Assembly (NCBI GenBank): GCA_045585895.1
Contig: JAZMZI010000033.1
Location: 1 to 6,602 of the forward strand
Source: SVTX01 sp045585895
GTDB lineage: Bacteria > Bacillota > Clostridia > Oscillospirales > CAG-272
Direction of reading: 5' to 3'
Length of the DNA stretch: 6,602 bases
A program made the position numbers and the translations under genes. Positions 1-4,939 of this stretch are shown piece after piece (position 1 is the first letter of the stretch; each line of letters starts with the position of its first letter). The notes under the pieces were generated by a model, which had not been told where the DNA came from, made no database searches, and saw nothing but the letters and a program-made list of their open reading frames with translations.

Positions 1-120
1 TTTCGCCTCTGCGGAGGCGACCAACGCTCCGCGCGTTGGATCAGCGGTCGCTTTTTGAGAAAAACTGCAAACTCGCAAGCGAGATTTGCTCGAGTTTGCA
101 AGCAAACTCTGCGACGTAAA
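1..120. repeat. Cluster of overlapping inverted repeats at the left edge
   Basis: Several perfect inverted repeats are packed together here. TCGCCTC (3-9) pairs with GAGGCGA (14-20). CCAACGC (21-27) pairs with GCGTTGG (33-39). GCGACC (17-22) pairs with GGTCGC (46-51), which is followed by five T (52-56). GCAAACTCG (67-75) pairs with CGAGTTTGC (91-99), and GAGTTTGC (92-99) also pairs with GCAAACTC (102-109). The arms overlap, so the folds are mutually exclusive. Two plus-strand frames stay open from the window edge (to stops at 127 and 117), but they translate into arginine-rich or low-complexity peptides without family resemblance, as expected for translated palindromes. I read this as an intergenic repeat element. 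The 17-56 part could also terminate a plus-strand gene lying to the left. Copy number cannot be seen from this window. Confidence 0.55.
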
Positions 121-173
121 AACTTTTAAGAAGGCTTCGCCCTAAACCGTTAGCTAAACCCCAATTTTACAAA

Positions 174-202
174 AAGAAAACCGCCCCTTGGGCGGTTTTC
201 TT
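174..202 (-). terminator. Rho-independent terminator of clpX
   Basis: A perfect 13-bp stem, AAGAAAACCGCCC (174-186) against GGGCGGTTTTCTT (190-202), is closed by a 3-base loop. Read on the minus strand, it starts two bases after the clpX stop codon. Its 3' arm ends in a T-rich run that continues to about 171. This is a textbook intrinsic terminator and marks the end of the tig-clpP-clpX transcript. The stem is also T-rich on the other strand, so it may stop plus-strand transcription too. Confidence 0.93.
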
Positions 203-204
203 AC

Positions 205-1542
205 TTATTCGATCAAATTCGTGATTTTTTCATTTCCCGAAGAGAGCGCGGGTGCTTTCAATCTCATAAAAGGTTCAGCACCGCTTATGACGCAATCGCG
301 GGTGATTACGACCTCCTCAACGTCTTCGCGTGAGGGAACGTCGTACATAATTCTCGTCATTACGCCCTCAATAATGGAGCGAAGTCCGCGCGCACCGGTC
401 TTTCTTTCAATCGCAAGCTCGGCTATGCTCTTGAGAGCCTCGTCTTCAAATGAGAGTGTAACGCCGTCGATTTCAAAAAGCTTTTTGTACTGCTTGATAA
501 TAGCGTTCTTCGGCTCAGTGAGGATCCTTATCAGCGCGTCGTTATCAAGTTCGGTGAGAGAAACGATAACAGGGAGTCGACCTACAAGCTCGGGAATGAG
601 GCCGAATTTTACGATATCGTGAGCTGTAACGTCACCGAATATGCCGTTTTTACTCGCTCCCGTCGTCTTGTCGCTCTCGCCCGAGAAACCGATAAGTCTT
701 TTACCCTTGCGCTGTTCGATGACCTTGTCGAGACCGTCAAACGCGCCGCCGCAGATAAAGAGAATATTCTCGGTGTTGATCTTGATAAACTCCTGATTGG
801 GGTGCTTTCTGCCGCCCTGAGGAGGAACGTTTGCCACCGTACCCTCAAGTATTTTGAGAAGTGCCTGCTGAACGCCCTCACCCGATACGTCACGGGTTAT
901 AGAACGGTTTTCACTCTTACGGGAGATCTTATCTACCTCGTCGATATAGATAATACCTCTTTCGGCAAGCTCAACGTCGAAGTCTGCTGCCTGAATAAGG
1001 CGGAGAAGTATGTTTTCAACGTCCTCGCCAACATATCCTGCCTCGGTGAGTGTGGTAGCGTCGGCAATAGCGAAGGGAACCTGCAAGGTTTTTGCAAGAG
1101 TCTGCGCCAGATAGGTCTTACCAACTCCGGTAGGGCCGAGAAGGAGAACGTTGCTTTTCTGTATCTCAACTCCGTCGCTTTCATTCTGCACCTTTTTTGA
1201 CCGGCGAGAACGCGAGGAGTCCTCCTTTGAGAGAATGCGCTTATAATGGTTGTAGACCGCAACGGAAAGGGCTATTTTTGCCTCGTCCTGACCGATAACG
1301 TGCTCGTCAAGAGCCGCCTTGATCTCTCTCGGCTTGGGAAGCGAGGAGAGGGTAAGCTCTTCCAGATCGCTTTCCGCCAATTGAGTTTCGTAGATCATAT
1401 CGGCGCAGGTCTCAACGCAATAGTCGCAGATATAAACTCCCGCGGGAGAGGGAATCAGGAAATTGACCTGATTCTCATTTCTTCCGCAAAAGGAGCAGTA
1501 TCTTACGGACTGTTCATTGGGTGTGTTGTTATTAGTAGACAT
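205..1542 (-). CDS. clpX: ATP-dependent Clp protease ATP-binding subunit ClpX
   Basis: ClpX is the AAA+ unfoldase that recognises tagged substrates and threads them into ClpP in the cytoplasm. The 445 residues show the whole family plan. An N-terminal zinc-binding domain has C16-x2-C19 and C39-x2-C42. Walker A is GPTGVGKT (136-143), the pore-1 loop is GYVG (169-172) and Walker B is IIYIDEVDK (197-205). The RKH loop region is at 245-247, the ClpP-docking IGF loop at 284-286, the GLIPELVGRLPV segment at 314-325 and sensor 2 GARGLRSI at 383-390. Length is slightly above the usual 420-430, because of a short C-terminal extension. The start is supported by AAAGG (1553-1557), 10 bases upstream. It follows clpP by 18 bases, so the two are almost certainly cotranscribed and translated in similar amounts. 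Nothing is missing or unusual in the catalytic parts. Confidence 0.98.
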   Translation of the reverse strand: MSTNNNTPNEQSVRYCSFCGRNENQVNFLIPSPAGVYICDYCVETCADMIYETQLAESDLEELTLSSLPKPREIKAALDEHVIGQDEAKIALSVAVYNHYKRILSKEDSSRSRRSKKVQNESDGVEIQKSNVLLLGPTGVGKTYLAQTLAKTLQVPFAIADATTLTEAGYVGEDVENILLRLIQAADFDVELAERGIIYIDEVDKISRKSENRSITRDVSGEGVQQALLKILEGTVANVPPQGGRKHPNQEFIKINTENILFICGGAFDGLDKVIEQRKGKRLIGFSGESDKTTGASKNGIFGDVTAHDIVKFGLIPELVGRLPVIVSLTELDNDALIRILTEPKNAIIKQYKKLFEIDGVTLSFEDEALKSIAELAIERKTGARGLRSIIEGVMTRIMYDVPSREDVEEVVITRDCVISGAEPFMRLKAPALSSGNEKITNLIE

Positions 1543-1560
1543 TTCTGTAGTGCCTTTCGA

Positions 1561-2166
1561 TTATTCGTGCTTTGTGATAATGCGGTCGATAATACCGTAT
1601 TCAAGAGCCTGCTCGGCGGTCATAAAGTTGTCTCTGTCGGTGTCCTTTTCGATCTGTTCAATGGGTTTGCCCGTGTTTTCGGAAAGGATCTTGTTGAGCA
1701 TATCTCTCGTGCGGAGGATAAGCTCGGCGCGGATCTTGATGTCGCTTGCCTGACCCTGAGCGCCGCCTAAAGGCTGGTGGATCATGATCTCGCTGTGGGG
1801 GAGAGCAATTCTTTTGCCCTTGGTTCCCGCAGAAAGAAGGAATGCCCCCATGCTTGCCGCCATACCGATACAGATGGTGGACACGTCGCACTTGATGTAC
1901 TGCATAGTGTCGTAGATCGCCATGCCTGCGGTAACGCTTCCTCCGGGGGAGTTGATATAAAAGGAAATGTCCTTGGTGGGATCCTGCGCCTCGAGAAATA
2001 GCATCTGCGCAACCACGAGAGAAGCGGTGGCGTCGTTGACCTCGTCGGAGAGGAAAATTATTCTGTCATTTAAGAGTCGTGAAAAGATGTCGTAAGAGCG
2101 CTCGCCTCTGCCGGTCTGCTCAACCACCATAGGCACGAGTGCATTACGAAGGATGGAGTTATCCAT
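1561..2166 (-). CDS. clpP: ATP-dependent Clp protease proteolytic subunit ClpP
   Basis: ClpP is the serine protease that forms a double-heptamer chamber and degrades chains delivered by ClpX or ClpC. From this start it has 201 residues. The triad is S105 (in GMAASMGAF), H130 (in IMIHQPLGG) and D179 (in DTDRDNF). Also visible are YINSPGGSVTAGMAIYDTM and the GGAQGQASDI handle region. I chose the ATG at 2166 because GAGG (2176-2179) lies 9 bases upstream. The in-frame ATG at 2187 adds seven residues (MKARFYT) but has no Shine-Dalgarno sequence. After MDNSILRN the sequence ALVPMVVEQTGRGERS closely matches the mature N-terminus of E. coli ClpP, so an 8-residue self-cleaved propeptide is likely. 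The mature chain would then be 193 residues with the triad at 97/122/171, the E. coli numbering. It sits between tig and clpX in the same orientation. Confidence 0.97.
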   Translation of the reverse strand: MDNSILRNALVPMVVEQTGRGERSYDIFSRLLNDRIIFLSDEVNDATASLVVAQMLFLEAQDPTKDISFYINSPGGSVTAGMAIYDTMQYIKCDVSTICIGMAASMGAFLLSAGTKGKRIALPHSEIMIHQPLGGAQGQASDIKIRAELILRTRDMLNKILSENTGKPIEQIEKDTDRDNFMTAEQALEYGIIDRIITKHE

Positions 2167-2175
2167 AGTATAAAA

Positions 2176-2179
2176 CCTC
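2176..2179 (-). promoter_or_regulatory. Ribosome binding site that decides the clpP start
   Basis: GAGG on the minus strand (within GCGAGG) sits 9 bases before the ATG at 2166. The alternative in-frame ATG at 2187 is preceded by AT-rich sequence with no purine-rich Shine-Dalgarno match, so translation most likely begins at 2166. Confidence 0.7.
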
Positions 2180-2196
2180 GCTTTCATTCGTATATG

Positions 2197-2211
2197 TAAT
2201 AAGGCTTATTA
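2197..2211. promoter_or_regulatory. 15-bp palindrome upstream of clpP, possible operator
   Basis: TAATAAGGCTTATTA is a perfect 7-bp inverted repeat around one central base, 31 bases before the chosen clpP start. It matches neither CIRCE (HrcA) nor the CtsR heptad repeat. Weak promoter-like hexamers flank it on the minus strand: CTGTCT, then 16 bases, then TATACG. That would place the palindrome between -35 and -10. The palindrome is plain in the sequence; an operator role is inference. Confidence 0.3.
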
Positions 2212-2216
2212 GACAG

Positions 2217-2254
2217 GTTTGCGCCGTGTAACTATTATTGTCCACGGCGCAAAC
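2217..2254 (-). other. Stable hairpin in the tig-clpP spacer
   Basis: GTTTGCGCCGTG (2217-2228) and CACGGCGCAAAC (2243-2254) form a perfect 12-bp GC-rich stem with a 14-base AT-rich loop. On the minus strand it lies 12 bases after the tig stop codon, and the bases after it (CCTGTC...) contain no T tract. It is therefore not a standard intrinsic terminator. It more likely protects the tig 3' end, guides mRNA processing or partly attenuates clpP-clpX. Read on the plus strand it is followed by only four T. Confidence 0.6.
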
Positions 2255-2266
2255 TTTTAAGTAAAA

Positions 2267-3640
2267 TTATTCTTCGGTTTTAGCTTCAGTAGCCGCTTCG
2301 GGAGCTGCTTCCTCTGCCGCAGGCTCAGCTACCTTCTTTTTGCGGGGCTTGCTTGCCTTTTTAGCCGCCTTAACGTTGTCCTTAACTACCTGCATAGCCT
2401 TTCTAACGCTTACGTCAGCCTTTACCATAGCCTCGTCTACCATGTTCTTAACCTGATCCTTTTCGATGCCGTAAGTGGTAGCGATAAGCTCGTACTCGGC
2501 GTTAAGCTCATCCTCGGTAACCTCGATTGCCTCAGCCTTTGCAACAGTCTCAAGAGCGAGACGAGCCTTTACCTGCTTTTCAGCCTGAGGTCTCATCTGC
2601 TGGCGGAGCTTGTCGAGGTCAAGACCGGTGTACTGGAAGTAGGTCTTGAGATCAAGTCCGCTCTGACGGAGACGGTTGTCGTAATCTCTTACGAAGTTTT
2701 CGGTCTCAGCGTCAAACATAGCCTCGGGGATCTCGCCCTCAAGCTTTTCGATAAGAGCGTCGATAAGCTTTTCCTCAAACTCAGCCTCAGCCGCGTTCTC
2801 GTGTCTCTTTTCGATTTTTGCCTTAAGATCTGCCTTATATTCATCAAGAGTATCGAATTCGGAAACGTCCTTTGCGAAATCGTCGTCAAGCTCGGGAAGC
2901 TCGATCTTGGTGATAGCGTTAATCTTGCACTTGAAGCAAGCTTCCTTGCCTGCAAGCTCCTCTGCGTGATAGTCTGCGGGGAAAGGAACGTTTACGTCGA
3001 ACTCGTCACCGATCTTGTGACCTGCAACCTGCTCCTCAAATCCGGGGATGAAGGAACCGGAGCCGAGCTTAAGAGAGTAGTTCTCACCCTTACCGCCCTC
3101 GAATGCAACGCCGTCAATATAACCGTCGAAGTCGATCTTGGCAACGTCGCCCATTTCAGCGGCGGTGTCGTCCTCAACCTCGATCTCGCGGGACTGTCTC
3201 TCGCGGATGGTCTTAATTTCGTTATCAAGCTCCTCGTCGGTAACGGGTTCAACAATCTTAGCTACCTCAAGACCCTTGTAGCCCTCGAGAGTGCACTCGG
3301 GCTTTACGGGAACGATAGCGGAGAGAACGAGACCGTTCTCATCGATGGAAACTATATCGATTTCAGGCTGACCAACGGGATCGATACCTGCTTCCTTGCA
3401 AGCGGCGGTGTAGTTCTCGGGAATAAGATCGTTGATAGCATCCTCGTAGAATACACCCGAGCCGTACATCTTCTCGATGATAGCGCGGGGAGCCTTACCT
3501 GCTCTGAAACCGGGAACGTTGATCTTCTTTACCTGTCTGCGGTAAACCTTATCAACTGCCTTGTCAAATACTTCCTTGTCAACGGAGAACTCTATCTTAA
3601 TAGTGCTCTTCTCGCCGACTTCCTGCTTTAAAAGCTTCAT
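2267..3640 (-). CDS. tig: Trigger factor, ribosome-associated chaperone and peptidyl-prolyl isomerase
   Basis: Trigger factor binds near the ribosome exit tunnel and shields nascent chains. The 457 residues follow the usual three-part layout. The N-terminal ribosome-binding domain (about 1-145) carries the signature GFRAGKAPR (44-52). An FKBP-like PPIase domain (about 161-246) includes KIDFDGYIDGVAFEGG and GSFIPGFEEQVAGHKIGD. A helical C-terminal substrate-cradle domain (about 250-420) follows. It is longer than the typical 425-435 residues because it ends in a low-complexity tail (424-457), first lysine-rich (KAAKKASKPRKKK), then Ala/Glu-rich. The ATG at 3640 has a GGAGG Shine-Dalgarno (3648-3652) 7 bases upstream. 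It is first in the tig-clpP-clpX cluster, behind a strong promoter at 3723-3751. The leader mRNA is about 75 bases long. Confidence 0.97.
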   Translation of the reverse strand: MKLLKQEVGEKSTIKIEFSVDKEVFDKAVDKVYRRQVKKINVPGFRAGKAPRAIIEKMYGSGVFYEDAINDLIPENYTAACKEAGIDPVGQPEIDIVSIDENGLVLSAIVPVKPECTLEGYKGLEVAKIVEPVTDEELDNEIKTIRERQSREIEVEDDTAAEMGDVAKIDFDGYIDGVAFEGGKGENYSLKLGSGSFIPGFEEQVAGHKIGDEFDVNVPFPADYHAEELAGKEACFKCKINAITKIELPELDDDFAKDVSEFDTLDEYKADLKAKIEKRHENAAEAEFEEKLIDALIEKLEGEIPEAMFDAETENFVRDYDNRLRQSGLDLKTYFQYTGLDLDKLRQQMRPQAEKQVKARLALETVAKAEAIEVTEDELNAEYELIATTYGIEKDQVKNMVDEAMVKADVSVRKAMQVVKDNVKAAKKASKPRKKKVAEPAAEEAAPEAATEAKTEE

Positions 3641-3722
3641 TTTAAAACCTCCAAAGTTTTATATAAATATATTTTTTACTTTTTGAGCGACCGCGCGAAA
3701 CGTGTGCGGACGACATCATTTT

Positions 3723-3751
3723 ATTTTACCTTTTTTTTGCTTGTTTGTCAA
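3723..3751 (-). promoter_or_regulatory. Strong sigma-A-type promoter of the tig-clpP-clpX cluster
   Basis: On the minus strand TTGACA (-35, 3746-3751, 6/6 match) is followed by a 17-base spacer and TAAAAT (-10, 3723-3728, 5/6 match). Transcription should start near 3716, giving a leader of about 75 bases before tig. Just upstream of the -35 are A/T tracts (3755-3789) that could act as an UP element. No CtsR or CIRCE site was seen around it, so constitutive housekeeping expression is the simplest reading. Confidence 0.9.
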
Positions 3752-3754
3752 GAG

Positions 3755-3789
3755 TTTTTTGCATTTTTGCTTTCAAAAACCGCAAAAAA
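3755..3789. repeat. AT-rich inverted repeat just upstream of the tig promoter
   Basis: TTTTTTGC (3755-3762) is complementary to GCAAAAAA (3782-3789). An inner pair TTTTTG (3764-3769) and CAAAAA (3774-3779) is separated by CTTT. It ends four bases before the tig -35 box and 40 bases after the phosphoesterase stop codon. It may be a phased A-tract/UP element or a poor terminator. No T tract follows the stem on the minus strand, so termination is the weaker option. Confidence 0.45.
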
Positions 3790-3828
3790 ATCATAATTTT
3801 GCGCGAAAACACCCGCGTATGAGGAATA

Positions 3829-4566
3829 TTAAATAATAATTGGGTGAAAATTGAGAAAATCCGAAGAAACGAGAGTGAATTTGATGCCCTCGAAGTCAAA
3901 TTTTCCAACCTGCGAGTATGCCGAATGTATGTGACCGAAATAGCACTCTTTTATGCCGTATTCATGGAAGATATCAATGAATTCGCGCATTATAAAGTCA
4001 CCCCAAATTGGAGGGAAGTGAAGAAAGACTGTGATGGGGAGAATCTTTCCGTTTTCAATCTCAAACTCGGATTGGAGTTTTTTTGCCGCGTCGAGACTGA
4101 GATTCAATCGAGTGACCTCGCGGTTAACGATCTTCGCGTGATCGACCTCACCAACGGTGATCTGTTTGCTTTCGTCGGGGAACCAGCCGCGCGTACCGCA
4201 GATTATTCTATCTTCAACAATATATGCGTTGTTGTAGAGAATAGATATCGTTGAAAACCCTTTTTGCTCAAAAAACGCATTCATTTTCGTCGCGGTAGTC
4301 CACCAAAAATCGTGATTTCCCTTACCAATCAGCTTTTTTCCGTTGAGAGAATTAAGAAAGCGAAGGTCGCTTTCGGCATCTTCAAGCCGAGTTGCCCATG
4401 AAATGTCGCCGGGTACAACGACTACGTCGCTGTCAGAAACTACCGCGTTCCAGTTTTTTTCAATTTTAGTCATGTAATCCTGCCAACGCGCGCCAAAGAC
4501 CTCCATAGACTTATCGGTCTTGGAGTCGGTGGAAAGATGAAGATCGGCAAGAGTGAATACAGACAT
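3829..4566 (-). CDS. Calcineurin-like metallophosphoesterase (COG1768-like)
   Basis: This is a cytoplasmic two-metal phosphohydrolase of unknown substrate. All five calcineurin-like metal-site motifs are present in its 245 residues: D8-x-H10 (ADLHLS), G53-D54 (PGDISWA), G83-N84-H85-D86 (KGNHDFWW), H183 (FLHFPP) and G211-H-I-H214. GTRGWF (124-129) and the ending VSSDFLNFHP fit the clostridial group annotated as predicted phosphohydrolase (COG1768), usually 230-240 residues. There is no signal peptide or membrane segment. GAGG (4573-4576) lies 6 bases before the ATG. It runs in the same direction as tig, but a 188-base gap containing the tig promoter separates them, so it is probably its own transcript. 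It is divergent from the DUF1540 gene. The family assignment is firm; the physiological substrate is not known to me. Confidence 0.92.
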   Translation of the reverse strand: MSVFTLADLHLSTDSKTDKSMEVFGARWQDYMTKIEKNWNAVVSDSDVVVVPGDISWATRLEDAESDLRFLNSLNGKKLIGKGNHDFWWTTATKMNAFFEQKGFSTISILYNNAYIVEDRIICGTRGWFPDESKQITVGEVDHAKIVNREVTRLNLSLDAAKKLQSEFEIENGKILPITVFLHFPPIWGDFIMREFIDIFHEYGIKECYFGHIHSAYSQVGKFDFEGIKFTLVSSDFLNFHPIII

Positions 4567-4593
4567 TTTTTACCTCAAAAAGCGCTAAATATT

Positions 4594-4622
4594 TTGATTT
4601 TTGCGGGGAAAAATAAGATTAT
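4594..4622 (+). promoter_or_regulatory. Candidate promoter of the DUF1540 gene
   Basis: On the plus strand TTGATT (4594-4599, 4/6 match to -35) is followed by a 17-base spacer and GATTAT (4617-4622, 4/6 match to -10). A start near 4629 would give a leader of about 78 bases. The match is moderate, and it is the best one in the divergent spacer. On the minus strand the overlapping bases 4618-4623 read GATAAT (5/6 to -10) and could serve the phosphoesterase gene, though no -35 match accompanies it. Confidence 0.4.
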
Positions 4623-4668
4623 CGGCGAAAGCCGAGACACACCCTTCTGCCGCGTAAGCGACGGACAG
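4622..4668 (+). other. Two hairpins in the leader before the DUF1540 gene
   Basis: TCGGC-GAAA-GCCGA (4622-4635) is a 5-bp stem capped by a GNRA tetraloop. The second, 4647-4668, pairs CTG/CAG, CCG/CGG and CG/CG around a TAAG loop with two single-A bulges. I could not match the pair to any riboswitch class that I know. The candidate promoter overlaps the first hairpin, so perhaps only the second is fully transcribed. A regulatory role is inference. Confidence 0.35.
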
Positions 4669-4706
4669 GCATTTTGAAAATTGATCAAAAAGGAAGTGTG
4701 AATTTC

Positions 4707-4889
4707 ATGATGAATGAAAATTGCAAGTGCGAGAAGCACATCAAGGGCATCAATTGCTCCGTTAAGAATTGCGTATATCACGACGGTGAAAGCTATTGCA
4801 CCGCTGAAAATATCCACGTAGGACCTACTCATGCGGAGAAGAGCGCGGATACCGTTTGCGCAACCTTCAAGTGTGAGGGCAACTGTTAA
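4707..4889 (+). CDS. DUF1540 family cysteine-rich small protein
   Basis: This is a 60-residue protein with eight cysteines (6, 8, 17, 22, 31, 51, 56, 60). The core INCSVKNCVYHDGESYCTAENIHVG...TVCATF is the DUF1540 pattern, often found once or twice in clostridial mini-proteins. Paired cysteines suggest a metal-binding knuckle (zinc or iron-sulfur), but no function is established to my knowledge. There is no signal peptide or membrane segment. I chose the ATG at 4707 because AGGAAG (4691-4696) lies 10 bases upstream. A longer frame from a TTG at 4674 would add 11 residues without a ribosome binding site, and the next ATG (4710) would remove one residue. It is the only plus-strand gene in the window, divergent from the phosphoesterase, convergent with thrC and closed by its own terminator, so it is a single-gene transcript. 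Confidence 0.9.
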   Translation: MMNENCKCEKHIKGINCSVKNCVYHDGESYCTAENIHVGPTHAEKSADTVCATFKCEGNC

Positions 4890-4892
4890 TTA

Positions 4893-4911
4893 CTACAATG
4901 TTTCATTGTAG
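4893..4911. repeat. Small hairpin after the DUF1540 gene
   Basis: CTACAATG (4893-4900) and CATTGTAG (4904-4911) form a perfect 8-bp inverted repeat with a TTT loop, directly after the DUF1540 stop codon and directly before the main terminator stem. It has no T tract of its own. It may stabilise the 3' end of the mRNA or help to stop transcription from the thrC side. Confidence 0.6.
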
Positions 4912-4939
4912 GGGAGGGGCTTGTGTCCCTCCCGTTTTT
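4912..4939 (+). terminator. Rho-independent terminator of the DUF1540 gene
   Basis: GGGAGGG (4912-4918) pairs with CCCTCCC (4927-4933). With G-T and C-G extensions the stem reaches 9 bp around a TTGT loop. GTTTTTATTT follows on the plus strand. The T tract overlaps the stop codon of the convergent gene thrC (4938-4940), so the two genes meet with almost no spacer. On the minus strand there is no matching T tract, so thrC itself has no clear terminator here. Confidence 0.85.

Noticed and set aside
44..52. GCGGTCGCT shared by the left repeat and the tig leader (minus strand 3686-3694)
   Set aside because: It is a nine-base match with no extended similarity on either side, within reach of chance in GC-rich patches.
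1..129. Possible C-terminal end of a plus-strand gene entering from the left (frames open to 117 and 127)
   Set aside because: Two frames are open at once and both translate palindromic repeats into basic, low-complexity peptides. No family resemblance is visible, so it is more likely non-coding.
619..1770. Plus-strand open frames opposite clpX and clpP
   Set aside because: They are shadows of conserved genes; the motifs are all on the minus strand.
2188..2266. CtsR or HrcA (CIRCE) operator upstream of clpP
   Set aside because: Neither the CtsR heptad repeat nor the TTAGCACTC-N9-GAGTGCTAA pattern is present. The palindrome there has a different sequence.
2801..3631. Plus-strand open frame (276 codons) opposite tig
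   Set aside because: It is antisense to a clear trigger factor, with a leucine/valine-rich translation typical of a complement frame and no recognisable domain.
3641..3680. A second tig promoter in the TATATTTATATAAAA stretch near the start codon
   Set aside because: There is no acceptable -35 at the right distance, and the AT-rich boxes lie too close to the Shine-Dalgarno. The consensus promoter at 3723-3751 explains expression better.
4622..4668. Known riboswitch (cyclic-di-GMP, fluoride, preQ1, ZTP) before the DUF1540 gene
   Set aside because: Core conserved motifs of these classes are not found. Only generic hairpins are seen.
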